Shown: piece after piece, positions 55,404-64,000 of the stretch | How positions within the stretch are numbered: position 1 is the stretch's first letter | Layout of the letters: every line of letters begins with the position of its first letter | From: Nilaparvata lugens | Taxonomy: Eukaryota > Arthropoda > Insecta > Hemiptera > Delphacidae | Direction of reading: 5' to 3' | Assembly (NCBI RefSeq): GCF_014356525.2 | Contig: NC_052508.1 | Location: 64,289,417-64,353,416, forward strand | DNA: 64,000 nt | Position numbers and translations under genes: made by a program | Notes under the pieces: model-generated | The model's input: the letters and a program-made list of their open reading frames with translations, nothing else | Told to the model about the DNA's origin: nothing | Database searches by the model: none

Positions 55404-56561
55404 CTGAAAGATAATGATAGAATTTTAGCCAAATTTTATAGGATTGGCCGACTTTTCATTAAGATCGATGAATGAAGATGAATAATTTTTGTGAGATCTG
55501 AGAAGGATAAAACAAATATGTACAAAGTGGTAGAAGGTGAAAAATAAGGAGTGTGGTTAAATTACTAAATAATCTTTAAAAAATGCACCCAATCCCTGAT
55601 TGGCCAACCAACCAGGAAAGGGTACAAATTTTTCCTCATTGAATAACATAGAATGAATACAGCCAGAGGTGCCCACAGGGGGGGGGGGGGGCTAGGAAAT
55701 TCTTGGAGGGGAGTTTGGCTCAAAATCAAATCTTGAGGGTCTCAGAAAAGTGTAAAAATCGATGACTTCGTGTTTTAATGGCACTTTTAAATTTTGTTTT
55801 ATGGCTCATGCATGAGCCGCATTCATCAGCCTCATGCATGAGGCTCACGCATTCAATATGATCACATTCCAAGCAGTAAGAAAGCGTGTTTGAAAAACGT
55901 CGTGATGTCCATCTTTTCTAGTGATAGTAGACGTATATAGGCTTCCATACTGTTTCACAAATCGTCATGTTCTCTTTTTGTATTGTAATATATTGAATCA
56001 ATTCCTATCAAGTTTTCAGAATGCATTGAAAATAAAATTATCTTTTATTAATTTAGAGATTTGATGTTCATTTATGCAAGTAAATCTCTAAAATTTCTAG
56101 TTAAAGACATTCACTGATATTTTCATAACTTATTTTCAAACCTTTATCACTATATGTAGTTGAAAGTAAGAAAATTTGGAAAGGAAGCATTCCATTTGAG
56201 TCAAAATACCTCAATTCACTCTCAATATCGCGGGACCGAGCTTCGCCTTGGAGTACAGAAGAATAGAAGAAGCAAATTTTAATGGGAGTATTCTTTATCA
56301 CAATTGAAATTGATACAGGTATATAGTAGGTACTATAACAGTTTTTTCTCTCAGATGAGTCAATAATGTTGAGCTTACTAATCGAAAATAATTTGTTGAG
56401 ATGCCAAATAATGTTAACACTGTCATCTAATTACTGTATGTGTTTTTCACAGCCTCTAGTTGTTGAGGAGCACCATGGAATACATGATCATTTCCAATAT
56501 CTACTAATATGTGTAATACGGTAATAGAATTGCCATTATTTAAAACTATATGCCAGCTCAC
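55404..56561. other. Host gene 2 intron
   Basis: Contains a run of about 14 G (55,679-55,692) and, at about 56,225-56,250, a fragment of the GACCGAGCTTCGCC-type repeat end also seen at 6488. No gene. Confidence 0.5.
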
Positions 56562-56646
56562 CTTCAAATAATTGATTTTTCACAGCACATTCTAACATAA
56601 GTGCATCATCATAAGGGCTTCCATCAGGATTTACAGGCATGGTAAA
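56562..56646 (-). CDS. Host gene 2, exon FTMPVNPDGSPYDDALMLE
   Basis: 85 nt. The acceptor is TTTATTCAG and the donor GAAG|GTGAGC. It begins in phase 0 and leaves one base. The peptide FTMPVNPDGSPYDDALMLE, then CAVKNQLFE, has a proline/glycine turn followed by a helix-like stretch and looks well conserved in style. The family was not recognised. Confidence 0.75.
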
Positions 56647-56917
56647 CTGAATAAAGATCAAAGAAGTCGCTTTCTGTTGAAACAATCTTGAACGATACTT
56701 ATACACTATATGAGATATAGTGAGATTCAATTCAGACTGTCAGCGTATTAGCTTTTATATTAGCGGAATACTGACATTTTGAAGTGAATCTCATATCTTA
56801 TTAGGCTAAATTATAATGAGTATTTTATGAAAGATTCAAGTAAAAATCTTTCTCATACACTGTCGTCATGAATATAATTATAAAAAATAAAAGGTTATCT
56901 ATATAACTTAGGTTAAC

Positions 56918-57286
56918 TAAAGTGTGAGATAAATTACTTTTAACACGGCTCTCTCTTGAAAACGGAGAGGTGCTCTATCCTCCACTAATCACTCCCACTA
57001 CCTAGCAGCATTCTCCACTTTTGTGTCTGAGTGAGAGAGCTTTGTAACGTGACGCGGCAACACTCCCCTCCATCTATTGCTGGCAATGTTCCAAGAAGTG
57101 AACTGGTCAGCAGGTATATTGGTTTGTGTATGTTACGGAGATGTGTTCATCACAAGAACATGAAGCAAAATGACATGGCGCATCCAATTGAGCACAGGAT
57201 GTCCGTCTGTGTCTACACGCTACAAACTGTGGAGGGAGAAATGGGTTTCTCCTCTTCATGTTAAAAGTAATTTATCTCGCACTTTA
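56918..57286. mobile_element. MITE, TAAAGTGTGAGATAAATTAC termini
   Basis: Inverted ends TAAAGTGTGAGATAAATTAC and GTAATTTATCTCGCACTTTA enclose a 369-bp GC-richer body that produces a spurious 77-codon ORF. A copy of the right part, without the left end, lies at 57,547-57,703. Confidence 0.75.
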
Positions 57287-57393
57287 TATATCTACAGTAA
57301 CTTATAACTTACTTATAAGTAACTTGTAAGTTACTGTGGAAGATTATCATGTCTTTAGAAAAATGCTTGTTAACCTCTTGCTATGAACTTTTT

Positions 57394-57546
57394 ACTTTCC
57401 TTGCCCTATTACCAATAAGTAAGGAGAGTTGCTTTCTGAAGAAAATTAAGGTAACCCAATTTCTATACGTTTCAAGGTCCAAAAAGTCAAAAACGTGGTT
57501 TTTGGGTATTGGTCTGTATAGGTGTGTGTGCGTATGTGTGTGTGTA
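57394..57546. mobile_element. Interspersed repeat 'ACTTTCCTTGC' family, copy C (truncated)
   Basis: Starts ACTTTCCTTGCCCTATTACC, continues with the AATTAAGGTA segment and GT-rich microsatellite of copies A and B, then stops where the partial MITE copy begins. Lacks the right end. Confidence 0.65.
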
Positions 57547-57703
57547 GGCTATTGGTTTGTGTATGTTACGAGAGAATGTAAAGCGAAATGACACGGCGCA
57601 TCCAATTGTGCGCAGGATGTCCGTCTGTGTCTATGCTACAAACTGTGGAAGGAGAATAATGGGGTTCTCCTCTTCATGTTAAAAGTAATATGTCACAGAC
57701 TTT
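57547..57703. repeat. Partial second copy of the 56,918 MITE
   Basis: Shares ATTGGTTTGTGTATGTTACG, CAGGATGTCCGTCTGTGTCT and CTCTTCATGTTAAAAGTAAT in order with 57,117-57,285, with small deletions. Fused directly to repeat C. Confidence 0.8.
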
Positions 57704-58346
57704 AGAATCAGTAGATATATTCAAGATGAATTGAATCATTTATAGAAGGCATTGGAAAAAGGAACGTGGTAACGCTATGGCATCCCATCATTTACACTGA
57801 CTTTATAATGTTGTCCCACTATAGGTATGTTACGTCCTACGGTATAGAGAATTAATTTCTCCATGATCTACCATGCTCTCTTTAACAGCCTACACTAGGA
57901 TTCATGGATTTTCCGAGATCATCATCTGCATGCATGATAGAGTTACATAACTTGAGAGTGGCTACCTTTCAACGTAACATAAAAAACCATATTTAAAACT
58001 AATTGAACGCTTTGACAAGTCTGTTATAGCAGATGGTTTAGTCATGAGGAGAAAAACTTGAAATTGCAGCAGCGTCTATGGTGATATATATATAATGACC
58101 AAGATTTTTCTCGTGACTGAACACTACCTCCGTGAACAAAGCCATAGTGCATCCTGGTGACGTCAGCACAGGTAGAGCTCTACACAAATAGAAATTCGTT
58201 GATTTCAGCTGATATATCATCAGCTAGTGCTTTTATCGGTGTAGGAGGAGCCCTACCTGTGCTCGTGCTGACGTTATACCATCAACCACCTGTCATGCAC
58301 TATGGCCTTGTTTACGGAGGTAGGCTAGTGGACTGAACTGTCATTT

Positions 58347-59751
58347 TTAAGCTAGGTTTACGCTATGTAGCAGAGCTACATGTAGCTCAGCTATATTATA
58401 GCTCTGCTACAAGTTCAAAAAGTGACACTGGAGATCTGCTATATAGCAGTTTTAAGCCTATTCTCAGCTATAAGCAGAAAATGAGCTATCCAAAATTTTC
58501 GGTAAACATCATGCCACATGTCAATTTTTGTTTATAGCAGAGCTAGATATATGTAGCTGCTCTGTCCTTGAAGGAAGGCTGCCACAGCTGTTTACTGCTG
58601 AATGCATAGCTGTTTAGTGCCTGCTGGGTTTACACCAATATACTGTAACTGTAGCTACTCATTTTTTGTCAGAGTGCTAGTAGGTTACTGCGCATTGCGA
58701 GCATTTCTTATTATTTATAAATTATTGTGCAATAATGAAGAGTGAATTTCACTGGAATAGCAGAGACGAAATGATCCAATATCTTCTTTCTCTTCCGTGT
58801 GCTGAAAATATCACAGTAGCTGCGGCTGCTGCAAGAACTACTTTCTTCTTTGGCATCTTTCTGGGAACTGAGCAGTTAATACTGGTTTGCTCCAAACTAT
58901 ATGTAGCTCTGCTACAAGTAATGGCATCAAAATGACAGCACAGAGAAGAAAGAGAAGATATTGGATCATTTTGTCTCTATTCCAGTCAAATTCACTCTCC
59001 ATCATTGCAAAATAATATATAAATCGAAAAGAAATGCTCGCAATGCACAGTAACCTACTATAGTGAGGTCCACGTTATTATAATGGCAGTGTTTGATTAG
59101 CAATGGTATTGCTATCCTTGTCTATCATTCAACAAAGCAGAAAGCACTATCTCTTTCTTGCTTTGCTCAGTTGCCAGATCGTCTTTTAACAATGTCGAAT
59201 TGATAATAAAACAATGAAATATTTCATCTCAATATTATGAAATATTGAAAAATATAATTTATTGCTTAATAATATATATTAGATTATTTTTAATGAGAAT
59301 GAACAATTAATAATACATCAATGAACCTGTATCAGCAACCGTCTATAGAAGACATTGACAAGATAGAGGATCGGCAACGTTGTTCTCCTATCTTTCTTCA
59401 CTGCCATTATAACATGGACCTCACTATAGCACTCTGACAACAAATTAGCACAGTATATCTGGTGAAAACCAGTTACCCCAGCTGGAACTAAACAGCTGCG
59501 GCAGCCTACTTCCTTCAAGGACAGAGCAGCTACATCTAGCTCTGCTATAAAAAAAACTTGACATTTAGCAGAGCTACATATAGCTCATAAAATTAACGTT
59601 AAATCTACTTATAGCAGAGCTACATCTAGCAGAGCTATATCACAAAGTATAGAAGAACATCTCTTCTCTATGACTATATATGTAGCTGACAGAGCTATAT
59701 TTAGCTCAAATTTTATATAGCTCTCCAGCTACATAGTATAAACGTAGCTTT
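58347..59751. mobile_element. Large foldback element rich in AGAGCTA/TAGCTCT words
   Basis: The left arm 58,347-58,808 and right arm (about 58,930-59,751, interrupted by a MITE at 59,058-59,429) are inverted copies. Matching pieces include GCAGAGCTACAT, TGCTCTGTCCTTGAAGGAAG, CTGACAA and GCGAGCATTTCTT. The spacer is about 120 bp. Ends are GCTAGGTTTACGCTATGTAG and CTACATAGTATAAACGTAGC. A 66-codon ORF (58,735-58,935) spans arm and spacer and has no recognised content. Confidence 0.75.
59058..59429. mobile_element. MITE, CTATAGTGAGGTC family, copy 2 (type a)
   Basis: Ends CTATAGTGAGGTCCACGTTA and GGACCTCACTATAG. Inserted in the right arm of the foldback. Near its right end it has TTTCTTCACTGCC and ATAACATGG, the variants used here to define 'type a'. 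TA next to both ends would fit a mariner-like target, but this is not certain. Confidence 0.85.
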
Positions 59752-59875
59752 ATTCAGATAAATTTATGGTGTTCTCATTGAGCAAACAATATAAAAAATA
59801 TTCACGAAAAACGAAGGTAAGTCTTTTCCAGTTCGTTCTGGTTCACATATTTTATATAGTTAGGCTATACGGTAC

Positions 59876-60009
59876 CCTTTTTCTCGGTGCAGATGTTTTG
59901 GTAGTATGTACTACAATTGTAGTGGGTGCCAAAACAGTATCTTTCCGGCTTTCTTCTTCTTCTTTAGAGTCCTGTGGTTATCGTCCTCCTGTTCAGGTTG
60001 TACTGGACT
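59876..60009 (-). pseudogene. Host gene 2, second (frameshifted) copy of K/E-rich exon
   Basis: Duplicate of the exon at 60,781-60,915 with one A missing after the codons for QEDD, so the frame shifts and meets a TAG within the exon. Splice acceptor (TTTCAG) and donor are unchanged. If spliced in, it would truncate the protein; skipping it leaves the reading frame intact because the good copy has 45 whole codons. Confidence 0.6.
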
Positions 60010-60109
60010 CTGAAACGATCAAACACACAGATGGTCAGAATATGTTCACAGCTTTTGAGATACCGTATAGCCCTACAGTGAGGTTAAATAAGCGATAATG
60101 ATCAGTAGT

Positions 60110-60336
60110 CTATAGTGAGGTCCACGTTATATTGAAGTATTTGATTAACATTGGTGTTGCTAGTTGCTATCCTTGTCTATCATTCGACAAAGCAGGTAGC
60201 ACTTTTCTTTTCTAGCTCCGCAACAATGCCAAATATGTTCTTGACAATGTAGAAATTTGATCAATGGAGGCAGAGAACCGGCTACGCCGTTCACCTATCT
60301 TCCTCCACTGCCATTATAACATGGACCTCACTATAG
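60110..60336. mobile_element. MITE, CTATAGTGAGGTC family, hybrid copy
   Basis: The left and middle match the copy at 61,016 (type b: CGTTATATTGAAG and TTCCTCCACTGCC). The last 16 bases match copy 2 (type a: ATGGACCTCACTATAG). Hence a recombinant. Confidence 0.85.
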
Positions 60337-60780
60337 CACTCTGACAACAAATTAGCACAGTATATCTGGTGAAAACCAGTTACCCCAGCTGGAACTAAAC
60401 AGCTGCGGCAGCCTACTTCCTTCAAGGACAGAGCAGCTACATCTAGCTCTGCTATAAAAAAAACTTGACATTTAGCAGAGCTACATATCTCATAAAATTA
60501 ACGTTAAATCTACTTATAGCAGAGCTACATCTAGCAGAGCTATATCACAAAGTATAGAAGAACATCTCTTCTCTATGGCTATATATGTAGCTGACAGAGC
60601 TATATTTAGCTCAAATTTTATATAGCTCTCCAGCTACATAGTATAAACGTAGCTTTATTCAGATAAATTTATGGTGTTCTCATTGAGCAAACAATATAAA
60701 AAATATTCACGAAAAACGAAGGTAAGTCTTTTCCAGTTCGTTCTGGTTCACATATTTTATATAGTTAGGCTATACGGTAC

Positions 60781-60915
60781 CCTTTTTCTCGGTGCAGATG
60801 TTTTGGTAGTATGTACTACAATTGTAGTGGGTGCCAAAACAGTATCTTTCCGGCTTTCTTCTTCTTCTTTAGAGTCCTGTGGTTTATCGTCCTCCTGTTC
60901 AGGTTGTACTGGACT
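60781..60915 (-). CDS. Host gene 2, probable Lys/Glu-rich exon
   Basis: 45 whole codons. The acceptor is GATCGTTTCAG and the donor AAAAAGG|GTACCG, a weak consensus. It starts and ends in phase 0 and lies between exons that also meet in phase 0. The peptide SPVQPEQEDDKPQDSKEEEE is followed by TIVVHTTKTSAPRKR: a charged, probably flexible linker. Support is the open frame, phase fit and acceptor; the weak donor is a reservation. With it the gene has 231 codons in the window, without it 186. Confidence 0.55.
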
Positions 60916-61015
60916 CTGAAACGATCAAACACACAGATGGTCAGAATATGTTCACAGCTTTTGAGATACCGTATAGCCCTACAGTGAGGTTAAATAAGCG
61001 ATAATGATCAGTAGT

Positions 61016-61242
61016 CTATAGTGAGGTCCACGTTATATTGAAGTATTTGATTAACATTGGTGTTGCTAGTTGCTATCCTTGTCTATCATTCGACAAAGCA
61101 GGTAGCACTTTTCTTTTCTAGCTCCGCAACAATGCCAAATATGTTCTTGACAATGTAGAAATTTGATCAATGGAGGCAGAGAACCGGCTACGCCGTTCAC
61201 CTATCTTCCTCCACTGCCATTATAACGTGGACCTCACTATAG
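61016..61242. mobile_element. MITE, CTATAGTGAGGTC family, copy 4 (type b)
   Basis: 227 bp, ends CTATAGTGAGGTCCACGTTA and GTGGACCTCACTATAG. A shorter interior than the 8251 or 59,058 copies. Confidence 0.85.
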
Positions 61243-61968
61243 TTGATCATACTTTGGTCTCCCCATCTGGACATATCGCATAGGTGAAGCACTAATCTAA
61301 TCTGACAATTTCCCAGACAATAGTATGTTGCTACTTTATTACTTCACTTGAGAAAGTGAAATTTGATAGTTCAGATTAAAAAAAAATGTCAATGTGGGCC
61401 TACTCCATTTTTTATTCCATTTTTGTATGATTTATCATAGTATCTTTACATGTGAAATTACATTAGATCATACATACGCTACCATAGAGGTGCGTACAGA
61501 TATACGCGCCGCGAACATGAGCATTCACTTTTAATCAGCTGACTATATCTATTCTGTATTTTTATAGAAACGGTAAGATACAGATATAAAAAGCTTGGCA
61601 TCAGCTGATTAAAAGTGAATTGCTCATGTTCGCGGCGCGTATATCTGTACGCATCTTAGTATGGAAATCATGTAACACATGACAAAACCATCCCATTTGA
61701 AAAAGAGGTTGGATTCAAAGTGACGGATCCAACATGACAATGGACCAACATTTTGAATCAATAACAGGAAAGTATTTTCTCAAAACTTCAATAGGATCCT
61801 CGATGAAGCCTATATCAAATTATCCTAGTAAAAGTAATATAAATAACTGTTTCCACAATTTTCGCCAAACTTGTATAATATATATATTATTTTCCGATAG
61901 GCTTATTATACCTAACAATATTACTTAGTGTACCATTATTGATTGCTCAATTATCGTATGAAACTTAC
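61243..61968. other. Host gene 2 intron, contains small MITE
   Basis: Contains the MITE at 61,488-61,656. Otherwise no gene; the 64-codon ORF at 61,734 is unsupported. Confidence 0.5.
61488..61656. mobile_element. MITE with GC-rich arms, target duplication TAG
   Basis: 169 bp. The left end is AGGTGCGTACAGATATACGC and the right end is its near-perfect inverse ending CGCATCT. Arms of about 56 bp include GCCGCGAACATGAG and TTTTAATCAGCTGA. Flanked on both sides by TAG (61,485-61,487 and 61,657-61,659), consistent with a 3-bp duplication as made by PIF/Harbinger-type elements (inference). Confidence 0.82.
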
Positions 61969-62025
61969 CGAGTGAACCTGCTTTAAAATATCTTTCAGCA
62001 TTGAATGTATTAGATCATTGTTTCC
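61969..62025 (-). CDS. Host gene 2, most upstream exon found
   Basis: 57 nt, 19 codons (GNNDLIHSMLKDILKQVHS). The acceptor is TTTTTACAG and the donor CACTCG|GTAAGT. Only phase 0 is free of stops, and the next exon also starts in phase 0. Helical, polar peptide. Upstream exons and the start codon were not found in 62,026-64,000 and probably lie beyond the window. Confidence 0.65.
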
Positions 62026-62326
62026 CTGTAAAAATATATTTAATTATAGCTACCGTATTTCCAAAGTACTATCCTTTCAAATTATTTTATTGTGAATAAT
62101 TATTCATCATAGCGAATAAGCTACTATTCACTAAAAATCATTAATTTGATATTGCGATTGTGGAATGAAATGAATAAATAAAACGTTATGTTTATGCTTG
62201 AAACACTTTTTAATCATGATGAAAAGATTTTTTTATTGAAAAAGGACACAGAAGGACTTTCTATTGCGGGGTATGTGTCCGATCATTGATGAAAAAATAT
62301 ATCAGTGAATGTTTCACATGATGTAA

Positions 62327-63334
62327 CTATACAGGATGATTCATAATTATGGTAAAATATTTTAATACGTGATAGTAGAGGTAAAAATAAGAAAAAAGTT
62401 CATATAAACATATATCCATAAACGCTTCATTAGCGAGCTATACAGGATGAAAGATTTCGCCCGGAATTCAGTTCCTCTGGTGAAATACACAAATGCAGAA
62501 TTGTTTGGCGACTAGTTTTTGAGAAATTTATGCTGAATTCATATGGAAAAATATCTGAAAAATTGAATAAAACTAGTCTGGAAGGCCATTAATCCTAATC
62601 TTCCACAACATCAGTTTTCAGTGAACATTTGGGCAGGAATCGTAGGAGATCATCTACTTCTGTTCGAGCATCCTCCCAGGCTCAATGGCATGATCTACTA
62701 GTCTTTTGGTACCTATAAGTTTAATGTCATTTAGTATGCTACTTTCATATAAAAAAAATATCATAAAAACAGAATATTTTATTTGCAATCAGCTACAAGT
62801 TATGAGTTATTAGTTCTCTCCTCATAAAACAGCAAATTTTTGTGGTGTAATGTACTACATAAGAATACATTTTATCCAACTTTTATTTAAATTTAGTTTA
62901 CACAGCTTACATCATTCTTTTCAGAATTAAATTCTCTACAATTTATATTGCGAGGAATTATTTGTTTACTGGTCATTAAAGAAAGTTATTGGGCATCAAA
63001 CGTAGAAGTCTGCGTTTTTCTACTTAGATTTTTTGCATATTTAAACTTTTTTCTCAAAAACTACTCACACTACAGCTTCCAGACTAGTTTTATTCAATTT
63101 TTCAGATATTTTTCCATATGAATTCAGAATAAATTTCTCAAAAACTAGTCGCCAAACAAATCAGCATTTGTGTATTTCACCAGAGGAACTGAATTCCGGG
63201 CGAAATCTTTCACTCTGTATAGCTCGCTAATGAAGCGTTTATGGATATATGTTTATATGAACTTTTTTTCTTATTTTTACCTCTACTATCACGTATTAAA
63301 TTATTTTACTATAATTATGAATCACCTTGTATAG
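62327..63334. mobile_element. Foldback element with about 255-bp TIRs
   Basis: Left arm about 62,327-62,585 and right arm about 63,072-63,334. Ends are CTATACAGGATGATTCATAA and TTATGAATCACCTTGTATAG. The arms match over long stretches such as TACGTGATAGTAGAGGTAAA, GCGAGCTATACA and CCGGAATTCAGTTCCTCTGG. The middle (about 490 bp) is non-coding. 1,008 bp in all. Confidence 0.85.
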
Positions 63335-64000
63335 TGCATTAGTTATTATACTGTTCACTATTTCAAATTTAATTTCAAAATTCAAGAGTTCAGTTACTCT
63401 TGTACAGAATCTATAATAAGCTCTATATATTATACTAGTAGCAGGTAACCCGTGTTTTACATTAGGGAACATTTTGTTCTGTGAAATGCAATCTCCTCTG
63501 ATGTCCAGAAAACATGAAAAATAGAATAACTACGGTATTTCATCAAAATTACGTGGATAATCTTCATCATATTTTAAAATTCTTAGCAAAAAATGTTTGG
63601 TCTCGATCCCGCAAATTTTCATTCATTAAGCGCGTGAGCTACGGTACAAATTATGCCAAGGAGTCGCTGTTTGTTTAAGCTTTTATTGTAAACTTATATT
63701 TACAAATTGGATGGATTCGTTTTAATTTATTATGCAATAGGAATTGATTAATGAATAGAATTGAAAATAAGCCTGTTTAAGGCTTGATTGAAGTATTCAT
63801 CATTAACATTTTGTGTGAGAATTAAATGATATGAGTAGGCCTACCGGTATATAGGTACCGGTAGCTAAGTTAACTTGTTACTAGGCGTTTTTCCATTTGC
63901 ATTTTTAATATCCTAATAAACTCCATCTAGAACTTGATGGTACACTGGAGCCGACTTGTAACATTCTATTCAATAAAATAAAATAATCTTATTGATTTTT
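63335..64000. other. Right edge of window, no gene seen
   Basis: AT-rich. A GCAGGTAACCCGTGTTTTAC word at about 63,441 resembles the end of a common insect repeat, but no borders could be set. Confidence 0.4.

Larger units (their letters stand above)
56647..59875. other. Host gene 2 intron, MITE and foldback rich
   Basis: Holds the MITE at 56,918-57,286, repeat copy C, a partial second MITE copy, 600 bp of plain AT-rich sequence (57,704-58,340) and the large foldback at 58,347-59,751. Confidence 0.6.
59430..61242. repeat. Tandem duplication, units of 907 and 906 bp
   Basis: Unit 1 is 59,430-60,336 and unit 2 is 60,337-61,242. Each contains the end of the foldback arm, a candidate exon of host gene 2 and a MITE. 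The units differ at only a handful of sites (a G/A at about 59,679/60,579, a 2-bp loss near 60,486, a 1-bp difference inside the exon). Both breakpoints are at the right ends of MITE copies. Confidence 0.93.

Noticed and set aside
57031..57264. 77-codon plus-strand ORF
   Set aside because: Falls wholly in a MITE whose second copy breaks the frame.
61734..61928. 64-codon plus-strand ORF
   Set aside because: No homology, no splice context, and an AT-rich intronic setting.

Overview
This is a piece of an AT-rich, intron-rich and transposon-rich animal genome. It is almost certainly an insect and probably a hemipteran such as a planthopper; that last step is inference from repeat style and the frequent 'taggcctac' words, not from a marker gene. 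There are no operons, Shine-Dalgarno sites, rRNA genes or CRISPR arrays. Two spliced host genes lie on the minus strand. Most of the rest is mobile DNA, often nested.

Host gene 1 (about 21,611 down to 510, continuing past the left edge) is a TMF1 (TATA element modulatory factor) Golgi golgin. Eight coding exons were found. All splice sites are GT-AG and all phases agree, giving the first 621 residues: the conserved N-terminal MSWF motif followed by a long acidic, Ser/Thr-rich and probably disordered region. The coiled-coil part lies outside the window. Its introns hold a LINE with an intact endonuclease/reverse-transcriptase ORF (10,998-14,786), a dead LINE interrupted by another dead LINE (15,726-21,180), two SINE/MITE-rich stretches and several foldback elements.

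The intergenic part (21.6-43.0 kb) is dominated by a 14-kb BEL/Pao LTR retrotransposon (24,237-38,241). Its LTRs are 2.66 and 2.93 kb and carry tandem arrays. Its gag-pol frame is split by a 2.96-kb DNA element with perfect 13-bp terminal inverted repeats, and its integrase core is deleted. The BEL element itself seems to sit inside an older foldback element whose two ends remain at 23,901 and 39,906.

Host gene 2 (about 62,025 down to 42,980, starting beyond the right-hand exon found) is a small-exon gene that I could not identify. Six exons join in phase to the stop codon, and a seventh lysine/glutamate-rich exon is very likely. That seventh exon lies in a 907-bp tandem duplication. Sequence differences show the duplication arose by unequal recombination between two copies of a MITE; the second exon copy is frameshifted. 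The introns hold a 5'-truncated LINE (44,565-46,865), a tRNA-derived SINE, a decayed Ty3/gypsy element with very short LTRs (50,446-55,103), and several MITEs and foldback elements up to the right edge.
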